Positions 48,017-56,061 of a stretch of DNA of 64,000 bases are shown piece by piece. The position numbers were made by a program, and so were the translations under genes. The notes beneath the pieces are model-generated. The model worked only from the letters and a program-made list of their open reading frames with translations. It was not told where the DNA came from and ran no database searches. Source of the stretch: an uncultured Bacteroidales bacterium. GTDB taxonomy: Bacteria; Bacteroidota; Bacteroidia; Bacteroidales; P3. The first letter of the stretch is position 1; each line of letters begins with the position of its first letter. The stretch is from the NCBI GenBank assembly GCA_947165255.1, contig CAMUZR010000009.1:1-64000 (forward strand). Direction: 5' to 3'.

Positions 48017-50497
48017 ATGCACCCCATCCAAGGCACTTCCACCCACATCCGGGCACTCCTCATCCTCCTGCTCGCCCTCCTTTCCTTAACCGCCATGGCC
48101 CAACAGCCTCCCGAAGCCGCCTACCCCTATCGGCGCGACATCGAGAAATACAAATTCGAGCGCACCGAGCAGAAACTCTTCCGCCACCTCAGGCGCGACA
48201 GCAACAACCTCGAATGGCACTACAGCGCCTACCAGCTCTACTCCACTCCCGCCTATCCGCGCTACAACACCGACAGCGCCTACCACCACCTCGTCCTAGC
48301 CCGCCGCCTTTACGACCGCGCCGAACCCAAAACCATCGAACGCCTCGAACGTGACAGCTACAGCGGCGCCCTTTTCGACTTCAGTTTCCGGCGCCTTGCC
48401 TCCATGGCCCTCGCCGACGCCCACACCCACAACACCCCTGACGCCTACCGCCATTTCCTCCAAGTCTACCTTCTCGCACCCGACGACATACTGGACAGCG
48501 CCGTCCGTTTCCGCGACTCGGCCGAATACCGCATCGCCCTCATCGCCGACACCCGCCAATCACTCGACGATTTTATCACACAGCACCCCACCTCCCACCT
48601 CATCGCCCAGGCCGTCCACCGTCGCGACAGCATAGCCTTTGCCGAGGTCGACCGTACCCACACCGCCTCGGCCTACGCCCAGTTCTGCTCCGCCTATCCC
48701 AACTCACACCTCTACGGCCGTGCCACCGACAGCCTCTACCTTCTCGACTTCCGTAGTGTGCGCCGCCTCGACGCCGAGCGACACTACCGTTCCTACGCCG
48801 ACCGCTATCCGCTCAGCCCCTATACCGCCCAGGCCCTCTGGCTGGCCGACAGCATCCAGTACCTCCGTTTTGTCGACACCGCCGAGTGGTTCAGCCTTGT
48901 GCAGTATGCCGCCCTCCACCCTGCAGGTGCCTGGGGCGACACCGCCCTTCATGCCCTCGCCCGCTACGCCCTGCGCCACCGCGACGTCCAGGCCGCCTCC
49001 ATTGCCGCCGACCGACTGGCTCCCGGCACCGCCCTCCGCGCACAGATAGCCCTCCTCCTCCACCATGCCTACCTCCACACCTCCATACGCAACTACCACC
49101 GTTTCTACCGTCGCTTCCCCGACCTCATGACCCCCGATACCCGCCACCGCGACTCCCTCGCCTACCTCTGCAATCAAAGCTACGACTTCCGCCACGCCGA
49201 CAGCTGCATACGTGCCGTAGCCCCCTCCCACGACGCACTCATCATGCTCCAGCAACTCCTCAAAGACGACATCGACCACGGCCGCCTCCATGCAGCCAGC
49301 CTCACCGCCAAGCAATACGCGCAAGCCTTCGGCTACGACTACGACTACCTACAGCTCCTCGCCAACCTCTCCCCCGACTCCTCGCCCCTCAAAGGCCTAG
49401 CCTCCGAACTCGCCTCCAAAGCGCCGCAACCCCTCCCCGGCCACGTCAACACCCCTCGGGGCGACGAATATGCCCCCGTGCCCACCGCCGACGGACGCAC
49501 CCTATACTTTGCAGCCAAAAACCGTCCTGAAAACCTCGGTGGCGAAGACATTTTCGTCGCCCGCCGCACCAAGAACGGATGGGCCGAACCCCAGCTCGAA
49601 ATCGACCTCAGCCACACCTACGGCAACGAAGCCCCCCTCTCCGTCTCGGCCGACGGCCAAACCCTCCTCCTCTACCAAACCGGCCTCCTCTACCGTGCCG
49701 ACCGCACCGCCGAGGGCTGGAACATTACACCCCTCTCCCCCTCGCTGCCCGGCAGCCACCGTCTCGTCGACGCCTCACTTGCTGCGGGCGGACGGGTGCT
49801 CCTCCTCACCACCATGAGCCGCACACCCCGCGAGGTCGACTCCTCGCTCAACATCTACGTCTCGTTCCTCACCGACAGCGGCCAATGGACATCCCCCGTC
49901 GAACTAGGCCCAACGGTCAACACACCCTTCGACGAGCGCTCTCCCTACCTACACCCCGACATGCGCACACTCTATTTCTCCTCCGAGGGGCACGGCTCGC
50001 TGGGCCAGATGGACCTCTTCGTCACCACCCGCCTCGACGACACCTACACACGCTGGAGCACCCCCGTGGGCGTAGCCCCACCCATCAACACCTCCGGCGA
50101 CGACTGGGGGCACACCGTCACGCCCAACGGCAAACACTGCTACCTCTCGCGCCGCGGCGCCTCACAAGACATCTACACTCTCCCCGTCCCCTCCCATGCC
50201 CGGCCTGAACCCGTCGTAGCCGTTAGCGGCAGCGTCAAAGACCCCGCCGGCCGTCCCGTCGCCGTCCGCCTGCGCTGGCAGGACCCCGTCAGCGGCAACA
50301 CCCTCGGATGGAGCAGCACCCACCCCGTCCAAGGCACCTTCTACCACCTCCTACCGCTGGGCAGCCAATACACCCTCCTTATCGACGACCCCCGCTACCT
50401 GCCCGACGCCCACCCCGTCGACCTCACGCCCGCCGCACCCTCCACCCGGTCGCCCATCACCGTCAACCTCATCGCCGTCCCCTCAGACTCCCAATAA
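48017..50497 (+). CDS. PorE-like secreted protein: helical repeats, PD40 propeller, regulatory-like C-terminal domain
   Basis: An 826-aa exported protein; the signal peptide is internal to the first 35 residues (LLILLLALLSLTAMAQ). The N-terminal 450 residues are helical and repetitive (TPR-like, with recurring F/Y-x-HPTSH..QAVHRRDSI units). From about 475 to 730 there are WD40-like PD40 blades (GDEYAPVPTADGRTLYFAAKNR, FDERSPYLHPDMRTLYFSSEG, GDDWGHTVTPNGKHCYLSRR). From 733 a carboxypeptidase-regulatory-like domain begins (VSGSVKDPAGRPVAVRLRW). This order resembles the T9SS-associated PorE, but the OmpA-like peptidoglycan-binding domain is absent. It lies 97 bp after the glucan synthase with a hairpin between. 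Confidence 0.78.
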   Translation: MHPIQGTSTHIRALLILLLALLSLTAMAQQPPEAAYPYRRDIEKYKFERTEQKLFRHLRRDSNNLEWHYSAYQLYSTPAYPRYNTDSAYHHLVLARRLYDRAEPKTIERLERDSYSGALFDFSFRRLASMALADAHTHNTPDAYRHFLQVYLLAPDDILDSAVRFRDSAEYRIALIADTRQSLDDFITQHPTSHLIAQAVHRRDSIAFAEVDRTHTASAYAQFCSAYPNSHLYGRATDSLYLLDFRSVRRLDAERHYRSYADRYPLSPYTAQALWLADSIQYLRFVDTAEWFSLVQYAALHPAGAWGDTALHALARYALRHRDVQAASIAADRLAPGTALRAQIALLLHHAYLHTSIRNYHRFYRRFPDLMTPDTRHRDSLAYLCNQSYDFRHADSCIRAVAPSHDALIMLQQLLKDDIDHGRLHAASLTAKQYAQAFGYDYDYLQLLANLSPDSSPLKGLASELASKAPQPLPGHVNTPRGDEYAPVPTADGRTLYFAAKNRPENLGGEDIFVARRTKNGWAEPQLEIDLSHTYGNEAPLSVSADGQTLLLYQTGLLYRADRTAEGWNITPLSPSLPGSHRLVDASLAAGGRVLLLTTMSRTPREVDSSLNIYVSFLTDSGQWTSPVELGPTVNTPFDERSPYLHPDMRTLYFSSEGHGSLGQMDLFVTTRLDDTYTRWSTPVGVAPPINTSGDDWGHTVTPNGKHCYLSRRGASQDIYTLPVPSHARPEPVVAVSGSVKDPAGRPVAVRLRWQDPVSGNTLGWSSTHPVQGTFYHLLPLGSQYTLLIDDPRYLPDAHPVDLTPAAPSTRSPITVNLIAVPSDSQ

Positions 50498-51071
50498 TCC
50501 CTCTCCTACCCCCATCCCGTACTCTTCCGTTCGGCCGCCCTTCATCGTTAGTTCTTTATTTCTGCATAGAAGAACTATAGAACATCTATAGAATATGTAT
50601 AGAACAACGAGCGAAGGAACAGCGACGGACGGCGGAGCGTTTCCCTTAAATCGCTTGATGCTTTTTTGCTGGTAAAACGGTTTGGATTGTCATATTTCCT
50701 CATGCCATACTGGACGGCTTGTCATGCCGTACCGGATCGCTTGACAGGGATGATGACAATGGATAATGCAGAGCCGTCTCAGGCTGTATAGCACAGTTGG
50801 GGCGGGAAAGTGTTTTTCCCGCCCCGAAGACTTTTATTCACAGATTAAAAGATTGGCATTAGGATTGCCCAAGTATGGTCCAGATGCCATACCACACCAC
50901 AGCCTCTGCCGATTGTTTCAGAATACGCCCCAGGAGCATTCTTTGGCCGAGGAAGTAGTCTGAAAAAGGCTCACCTGCCAAGCCGAAACAGTGGCCATAG
51001 CGGCAAGGAGTAGGTGTTAGGAAAGGCTTTTTTTCAAAAGGCGAATGGGTTTCACCCTCGCTTTTTCTTGT
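50498..51071. other. Gene-poor, repeat-bearing intergenic region
   Basis: 574 bp without a convincing gene. It contains four 11-nt units (GCATAGAAGAA, CTATAGAACAT, CTATAGAATAT, GTATAGAACAA; 50564-50607), two imperfect 22-nt direct repeats (ATGCCATACTGGACGGCTTGTC / ATGCCGTACCGGATCGCTTGAC; 50702-50745), a perfect 11-bp hairpin (50799-50825) and a smaller GTATGG/CCATAC hairpin near 50874-50893. The 65-aa ORF at 50766 crosses the hairpin and is not supported. Confidence 0.6.
50799..50825. repeat. GC-rich perfect hairpin
   Basis: GGGGCGGGAAA (50799-50809) and TTTCCCGCCCC (50815-50825), 5-nt loop; followed by GAAGACTTTTATT on the + strand. It might terminate transcripts from either side. Confidence 0.6.
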
Positions 51072-51509
51072 TCAGTCGTCATCGTCGTCCCAGTCGTCGT
51101 TTTCCATGGGTTGCACCATTTGCCCCATGCCTTCACGGACTTCTGTACCCAGCTCGTCAGCGTAGCCTTCCATGAAATTGGCGCCCTCTTCAATGTCGTC
51201 GCTAAGACCCTTCAGCGCACTGGCGGCACGAGCCTTTGCATACTTGGCCGCACAGCGTCCCAGCGTCTTCTGGTCAGCGGGGGTTAGTTTGTCGGCAAAA
51301 CGCTCGTAGTAGTCTTCGGTGTAGTTTTCAAAACGGTCGTCGGCTTTCTCCCATTCCTTTAGGGTGTAGTTGGATCCGTTGGCTTCGACCTCTTCCACGA
51401 AGGCGACAAAACCTTTCACATACCCGTCTTTACTCATGGGAACGTTGCAACTGGTGGTGATGCAAAGCAGCACCGCACTCAAAATGACAAAAAAGGTGAT
51501 TCTTTTCAT
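51072..51509 (-). CDS. Small acidic lipoprotein, function unknown
   Basis: 145 aa. The ATG at 51509 (MKRITFFVILSAVLLCITTSC) is preferred over the track start because it opens a lipoprotein signal with lipobox ITTSC. The mature part is helical (FVEEVEANGSNYTLKEWEKADDRFENY) with a region rich in A and K, and ends in a run of five aspartates (DDWDDDDD). The motif layout resembles small DUF-type lipoproteins of Bacteroidales with a TxxxWxxADxxFExY pattern. No partner gene is close. Confidence 0.75.
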   Translation of the reverse strand: MKRITFFVILSAVLLCITTSCNVPMSKDGYVKGFVAFVEEVEANGSNYTLKEWEKADDRFENYTEDYYERFADKLTPADQKTLGRCAAKYAKARAASALKGLSDDIEEGANFMEGYADELGTEVREGMGQMVQPMENDDWDDDDD

Positions 51510-51952
51510 AACTACTTTATTTAAGATTATTCTTATTAATGATAATAACGACACTCAGTGTTTATTATTGTCCCAACAGGCTCATAATTACTTTTAAATC
51601 ACTTTGCCGGCGATACTTTCGGTGGAGAGGAAGCATTGACGGCTATCATTTGGACTGAAAAAAAGGTGTGATAGTAGTATGAAAGCATAAAAAACACCTA
51701 GGAGTCCAAAAAGGACCCCTAGGCAGCAATCAAAAACCAATAAAAAAGCCAATTTTAAAATTGACACTTTATTATGTACATTAATTTCAGTATTTCTTGC
51801 ACATAGTAGGAATTTTTTTTTCAATGACAAAAGGGAGGCCTGCAGGTTTCGACGAATGGGCATGAAAAAGTGTATGCGAAGTTTTTTTTTGAGGGGTGAG
51901 GTAATATTTTATGCTTTTTTGCGTAATATAATGTATAAATGTAATATAAGGT
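51510..51952. other. AT-rich intergenic region
   Basis: 443 bp between two divergently oriented small genes. It contains the orphan minus-strand terminator at 51697-51723, an AT-rich block (AATTTTAAAATT near 51753), and no clear TAnnTTTG promoter for the 51953 gene. Confidence 0.5.
51697..51723 (-). terminator. Minus-strand terminator-like hairpin without an assigned gene
   Basis: As minus-strand RNA, CCUAGGGGUCC pairs with GGACUCCUAGG (one G-U) around a 5-nt loop and is followed by UGUUUUUUAU. No minus-strand gene lies upstream between here and 51953, apart from an unsupported 89-aa ORF that spans the hairpin. Confidence 0.6.
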
Positions 51953-52456
51953 ATGAATTACGACGACGGAAAAACAGGTTCGAATGATATTAGGGAACGA
52001 GTGAAGGTGATGATTACGGACGCAACGATGACGACAGGAATGTGGAAAGAGTTGATGAGGAAAATGGTGTCGGAGCGACCCGAAACGGCCGAATGGCTTT
52101 ACGAAGCGATTTCGCAGCTATCGGCTCCGCGCCCCTCGCCTTCGGCCGAAGGGGAGTCCATTTCAGTGCCGACAGTAGGCGCAGAGAGTCATACGTTCAA
52201 TGCTGCAGAGGGCGATGACCCGCTTCACAGAGAGTTGCTGGAACGACTGGACAGCATTGACGAGGACGCACTGCTGAGTTGCCATAGCAATGCCTTGTGG
52301 GTGCTGCGCCTGACGATGCAGATGGGCAGTTTGGAGAAAGCCCTGAAGGCCGCGGAAATGGACAGGAGTGTCTTCCTGCGCAATGTGACCGAAGCCCTCG
52401 GATATGACGAGGCAGAGCGGTTTAGAATTAACAATTACCTGAGAAGGTACGTCTGA
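51953..52456 (+). CDS. Hypothetical cytoplasmic protein
   Basis: A 167-aa protein with no signal peptide and no recognised domain. The N-terminal part is helical (VKVMITDATMTTGMWKELMRKMVSERPETAEWLYEAISQL), the centre is a Pro/Ser-rich linker (APRPSPSAEGES), and the C-terminal part is helical and Leu-rich (LRLTMQMGSLEKALKAAEMD) ending in RINNYLRRYV. The reading frame has normal codon use and is not overlapped by a better ORF, so it is probably real. It converges with coaE; no function can be proposed. Confidence 0.6.
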   Translation: MNYDDGKTGSNDIRERVKVMITDATMTTGMWKELMRKMVSERPETAEWLYEAISQLSAPRPSPSAEGESISVPTVGAESHTFNAAEGDDPLHRELLERLDSIDEDALLSCHSNALWVLRLTMQMGSLEKALKAAEMDRSVFLRNVTEALGYDEAERFRINNYLRRYV

Positions 52457-52491
52457 ATGAAATGAATAATGGGTACAGGGTGGCCGACCCG

Positions 52492-52504
52492 ACTCAGAAT
52501 TCAG
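52492..52504. repeat. Partial copy of the TTCAGAACTCAGAATTC repeat
   Basis: ACTCAGAATTCAG matches the arms of the palindromes at 47936 and 54082. It overlaps the coaE stop codon. Only a half-element is present. Confidence 0.4.
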
Positions 52505-53112
52505 TTTTTAGACCCTAGCATTATCTGTTCGTGCACATACTGCACTTGGCGAGTGCGGGGATTGCCTTCGTAATTGAGGATTACGTAGTCGGCGCGCATC
52601 ATTTTTTCTTCGGCCGACAGCTGGTTGCGCATTCGGGCCAGGAGCTGCTCACGGGAGGCATGGTCGCGCAGCTGAAGACGGCGAAGGCGTTCTTCCTTTT
52701 CTAGATAGACACACACGACTTGGTCGACGAGGCGGTCGAAGCCATACTCGTAGGCAATGGCGCTTTCAAAAATGACGTAGGGGTCATGGGGGTGCTGGCC
52801 GACAAAGTGCTGGAAGTCGTTCCACACACGTGGATGAATGAGCTCATTCAGCCGACGGAGCTCTTCGGGGTTATTGAAAACGATGGAGGCAATGGCCCGC
52901 TTGTCGGCAGTGCCGTCGGGCAGAATGACTGAAGGACCAAAGAGAGTCTGTATATTTTGCAAGAATGCAGGGTCGGAATAGTAGGCTCCGGCCACTTGGT
53001 CGGCTACGAAGCAGGGCACTTCCAAGCGGCAAAACTCTCGTAAGACGGTGGTCTTTCCGCAGCCGATACCTCCGGTGAGGGCTACTAAGCGAGGACGTGC
53101 AGTTGTCGACAT
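52501..53112 (-). CDS. coaE: Dephospho-CoA kinase
   Basis: Last step of CoA synthesis: phosphorylates dephospho-CoA at the ribose 3'-OH. P-loop GGIGCGKTT (residues 14-22), the FVADQVAGAYY and LIHPRVW motifs, and FESAIAYEYGFDRLVDQVVCVY lid region are present. Length 203 aa is normal. It is the last gene of the leuS-nusB-DUF1573-yajC-ybbR-coaE run, 23 bp after ybbR. Confidence 0.95.
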   Translation of the reverse strand: MSTTARPRLVALTGGIGCGKTTVLREFCRLEVPCFVADQVAGAYYSDPAFLQNIQTLFGPSVILPDGTADKRAIASIVFNNPEELRRLNELIHPRVWNDFQHFVGQHPHDPYVIFESAIAYEYGFDRLVDQVVCVYLEKEERLRRLQLRDHASREQLLARMRNQLSAEEKMMRADYVILNYEGNPRTRQVQYVHEQIMLGSKN

Positions 53113-53135
53113 GGCAGGGGAAGAGGGCTTTTCAA

Positions 53136-54050
53136 TTACTTGATAATAACGAAACTGATGGAGGCCGGGGCGACGGATTTAATGCGTGACTGGGCGGGGA
53201 AGCGGGTGATGTAGACTGGCAAGGAGGTGAGTGAGGATGTAGGGTCGTAACGCACCACGGCTTCTATATGCGACTCGGATAGCGCCTGATAGTCGCTCAA
53301 CGGAACCCATAGGGTGACGTCGACATGGTCAGGATAGAGACGCACCTGGCGGCTGGCTCCGTCGCTTTTGAAAAGGACCGGCACGGAAACGGTGGTTTCG
53401 ACATAGCGGTCGGCAGGAACGAATATGGTGACGCTGTCGGTGGAGGGGTAGACGTTCGGAAAGTGTTTCCACACGGGTTTGAGTGCCAATTGGAAGTAGC
53501 CGCTGTCGGAAATATTTGCGATGGTGGCAGGGGCGGTAACAACCTCGGTGATGCGCTGAAGCGATGCCGTGTCGCCATAAAGCCATACGGTGTCGGGCTG
53601 AAGTATGGGTTGGCCGGACAGCCCCGACTGGCTGGCAAAAAGGAAATCGACATCCCGCAGCTGCGGCACAAAACCGCGGCGGTGACGCTCAGTGGTAGCA
53701 AAGCAGAGTGTTTCGACCGTGCTGGAAATGCCGTGGGTGCCGGAAAAACCCATCTGGCGGCTGAGATCGTCAAAAAGGGCATTACCTACCTTGATCACTG
53801 TGTCGCCGTCGACATGGATGACGTATGCCTTGTTGCGAATGGATAGGTAACGGTCGATAGCGTTGAAACAGTTAGAAGTGACTACCAATGGCAGCACCGT
53901 GTCGGCCTGGGTGACGATAAAACGTGAGGCATCGATACCTGTCCACCGGACAGGCACGTCAATAGGATAGTCGCTATGTTCCGACATGGTGACTACGAAC
54001 CATACAATGGTCGTGAGAAAGAGGATTATCCAGAAGTGGCGATGCCTCAA
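53136..54050 (-). CDS. YbbR-like domain protein
   Basis: A 304-aa inner-membrane-anchored protein. One N-terminal membrane helix (FWIILFLTTIVWFVVTM) is followed by an extracytoplasmic region with YbbR-like repeats: YPIDVPVRWTGI, WVYGDTASLQRITEVVT-type and TVSVPVLFKSDGASRQVRLYPDHVDVTLWV strands. In Firmicutes YbbR/CdaR regulates the diadenylate cyclase CdaA; here no cyclase gene is adjacent, so that role is not implied. Its position between yajC and coaE is a recurring Bacteroidota arrangement. Confidence 0.85.
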   Translation of the reverse strand: MRHRHFWIILFLTTIVWFVVTMSEHSDYPIDVPVRWTGIDASRFIVTQADTVLPLVVTSNCFNAIDRYLSIRNKAYVIHVDGDTVIKVGNALFDDLSRQMGFSGTHGISSTVETLCFATTERHRRGFVPQLRDVDFLFASQSGLSGQPILQPDTVWLYGDTASLQRITEVVTAPATIANISDSGYFQLALKPVWKHFPNVYPSTDSVTIFVPADRYVETTVSVPVLFKSDGASRQVRLYPDHVDVTLWVPLSDYQALSESHIEAVVRYDPTSSLTSLPVYITRFPAQSRIKSVAPASISFVIIK

Positions 54051-54081
54051 AACAGATTATTCGTTTGAATTTATAAATAAG

Positions 54082-54143
54082 GAATTCTGAGTTCTGAATG
54101 GCAATCTTACCACTTAGAATCCAAAATTCAGAACTCAGAATTC
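54082..54143. repeat. Perfect 18-bp-arm palindrome (repeat family member B)
   Basis: GAATTCTGAGTTCTGAAT (54082-54099) and ATTCAGAACTCAGAATTC (54126-54143) are exact reverse complements with a 26-nt loop. It lies in the 105-bp gap between yajC and ybbR. The loop-side TACCACTTAGAAT resembles the ACCACTTCGAAT of element A, so the two share an origin. Confidence 0.8.
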
Positions 54144-54155
54144 GAGATATGATTT

Positions 54156-54482
54156 TTATTTCTTGCTAGGTTGGGCGGGTTGCTCGGGCAGAGGCTGTAC
54201 CATGGATTTCTCGACGGTGACCACTACGCCGTTGGCAATTTCGACGTCAATGGTGTTTTCGGCAATTTCATGCACCTTGCCATAGATGCCGCCGCTGAAG
54301 CTGACTCGGTCACCTTTCTTGAGGTTCTCGCGAAACTCACGTTCTTTCTTGGCCTGTTTCTGCTGAGGGCGAATCATGAGGAGCCACATAATGACGAAGA
54401 TAAGGATGAGCCAAATGAGCATGCTGCTGCCACCTTGGCCACCGGCAGCCGATTGAAGGAGGATGAATAAGGGAGTGTTCAT
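54156..54482 (-). CDS. yajC: Preprotein translocase subunit YajC
   Basis: Small accessory inner-membrane subunit of the SecDF-YajC complex. One membrane helix (SSMLIWLILIFVIMWLLMIRPQQKQAKKERE) is followed by the conserved FRENLKKGDRVSFSGGIYGKVHEI block and a beta-rich domain. 108 aa, normal length. It lies 32 bp downstream of the DUF1573 gene. SecD and SecF are not in the window. Confidence 0.94.
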   Translation of the reverse strand: MNTPLFILLQSAAGGQGGSSMLIWLILIFVIMWLLMIRPQQKQAKKEREFRENLKKGDRVSFSGGIYGKVHEIAENTIDVEIANGVVVTVEKSMVQPLPEQPAQPSKK

Positions 54483-54514
54483 TTTGAAAAGGAATTATAA
54501 ATTAAAACAAATGA

Positions 54515-54961
54515 TTAATTAGCTACTTGGGCGGTGATTTTAATCACCTTGCGGGAAGGCTGGGCATTGGAGGAAACGGTAACCTCCTGATACTGCTGCC
54601 CCATCTTGCCACGGGAATTGAACGAGACGGTCACGTAGCCGTCTTTTCCTGGGGCAATACGCCCCTTGGGGTAGTCGGCCACCGTGCAGCCACAACTGGC
54701 GCTACAGCCCGAAATTATCAGGTCGCCCGTGCCTTTGTTCGTAAAATGAAAACTATAGGAGATGCTCTCGCCCTCGGAGATTCGTCCGAAGTCGTGAAGG
54801 TCGGAATCGAAGACCAAAACGGGAAGCCCGGCAGACTCGTCGTAACCTGCAGCGGAATTGGGGTTCTGGATGAGGTCGACGTCAACGTCGGCGGCACCCC
54901 CTCCGGCAGAATTGCACGAAAGGAGAAAGAACAGGGCCAAGAGAGGCAAAAGTCGTTTCAT
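54515..54961 (-). CDS. DUF1573 lipoprotein
   Basis: 148 aa from the ATG at 54961 (MKRLLPLLALFFLLSC), which opens a lipoprotein signal with lipobox LLSC; the track start is 24 residues too early and overlaps nusB. The mature part is one immunoglobulin-like DUF1573 domain (FDSDLHDFGRISEGESISYSFHFTNKG, GCSASCGCTVADYPKG, VSFNSRGKMGQQYQEVTVSSNA). The GCxxSCGCT cysteine cluster is characteristic. Function unknown; it is common in Bacteroidota next to yajC. Confidence 0.9.
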   Translation of the reverse strand: MKRLLPLLALFFLLSCNSAGGGAADVDVDLIQNPNSAAGYDESAGLPVLVFDSDLHDFGRISEGESISYSFHFTNKGTGDLIISGCSASCGCTVADYPKGRIAPGKDGYVTVSFNSRGKMGQQYQEVTVSSNAQPSRKVIKITAQVAN

Positions 54962-54968
54962 GGGGAAA

Positions 54969-56006
54969 TTAATTTTCGGGGAATTGGATGTTGGCGACAT
55001 TGGGGTCAGAAAAATCGGAAGTATCAGCCTCATCGGAATCGAACAAGGCGGGGTTGAGAAGTCCGCGTCCCGACTTGTGGATACGACCGGCGGAACGGAG
55101 CTCGATAATGAATTTATCTAGAATGCCGTTGATGAAGAGCTTGCTGCGCTCGGTTGAGAACTCTTTCGAAAGTTCGATGTACTCGTCAACGGTCACCCGC
55201 TCGGGAATACTGGGGAATTCGGTGAACTCGGCCACTGCCATATTGAGCAGCAGGACGTCCATCAAAGCCACACGGTCGTATTCCCACCCATTGAGGTGGT
55301 CGCGAATCATCTTCTCGACTTCGGGGAAATGGCGCATGGTGGCCAAGAGCAAGTTGCGCGAAAAATCATAGGCCTCGTCGTCCTTTTCAAAACGAAGGTC
55401 GTTCACCAAAGGTATGGGGGTAGCCTCATCGGTAGTATCATCGAGAGCCTTGAGCATCATGAAGTTATACTGGGCAATCTGGTCGAAATCGTCTTCCCAC
55501 AGGAGACTTTGAGGGTAGAGGCTCTCGCGGAAGAGGTCGAAATTCATCAGAAACTTAAAGATGTTAAGGGCGAACTTTTGGTCGGTTTCGAACGAAGGCT
55601 CGGTGGCAAGATATTGCTTATACTCAGGGAATTTGACAAAAGCGGCATAGGCCTGACGGAAAATCTGGTCGTTGTCGACGCCGCCCCAGTTGACATTAGC
55701 AGCCTCGCTATGCCGGCGTAGGTCGTAGTTATCGGCCAGACGCAGGATAAAAATATTCTCGGGAATGCGGCGAACGGGGTTGAGTTCCTCATCGGTAGGA
55801 AGGAACTTATGCTGTGCCTCGTCCATAATGATGCCGGAGAATTCGGCAAAATGGACCAACGCGGCCAACTGAATAGTTCCAAGGTCGTTGAGGCGGGCAA
55901 TCTGGTGCTTGTAGTTTTTCTCAACGACATTAAGGTCGACGGGGTCGGTCTTGGCAGCATAGAGTGCCTGAAGGACTTTGGCACGGAGGAAATGACGACT
56001 TAGCAT
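54969..56006 (-). CDS. nusB: Transcription antitermination factor NusB, extended form
   Basis: RNA-binding antitermination factor that works with NusE on rRNA operons. The N-terminus LSRHFLRAKVLQALYA is the usual opening, and the C-terminal domain (WEYDRVALMDVLLLNMAVAEFTEFPSIPERVTVDEYIELSKEFSTERSKLFINGILDKF) is the diagnostic part. At 345 aa it is more than twice E. coli NusB because of a central extension, a known Bacteroidota feature. It starts 55 bp after the leuS stop and ends 7 bp before the DUF1573 start. Confidence 0.94.
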   Translation of the reverse strand: MLSRHFLRAKVLQALYAAKTDPVDLNVVEKNYKHQIARLNDLGTIQLAALVHFAEFSGIIMDEAQHKFLPTDEELNPVRRIPENIFILRLADNYDLRRHSEAANVNWGGVDNDQIFRQAYAAFVKFPEYKQYLATEPSFETDQKFALNIFKFLMNFDLFRESLYPQSLLWEDDFDQIAQYNFMMLKALDDTTDEATPIPLVNDLRFEKDDEAYDFSRNLLLATMRHFPEVEKMIRDHLNGWEYDRVALMDVLLLNMAVAEFTEFPSIPERVTVDEYIELSKEFSTERSKLFINGILDKFIIELRSAGRIHKSGRGLLNPALFDSDEADTSDFSDPNVANIQFPEN

Positions 56007-56061
56007 AAAATAGTTTTGCGAAAAATGTTACGATATAGCGATAAAAAGAGAGATCAATATA

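Noticed and set aside
46782-48089. 435-aa plus-strand ORF in an alternate frame across the end of the glucan synthase gene
   Set aside because: Arg/His/Pro-rich frame-shifted reading of the GH94 domain; no family signal.
50766-50963. 65-aa ORF between the PorE-like and lipoprotein genes
   Set aside because: It spans a strong hairpin, has no promoter or clear start and no recognisable family; kept only as part of the repeat-rich region.
51594-51863. 89-aa minus-strand ORF
   Set aside because: The terminator-like hairpin at 51697-51723 lies inside it and the sequence looks like translated AT-rich intergenic DNA.
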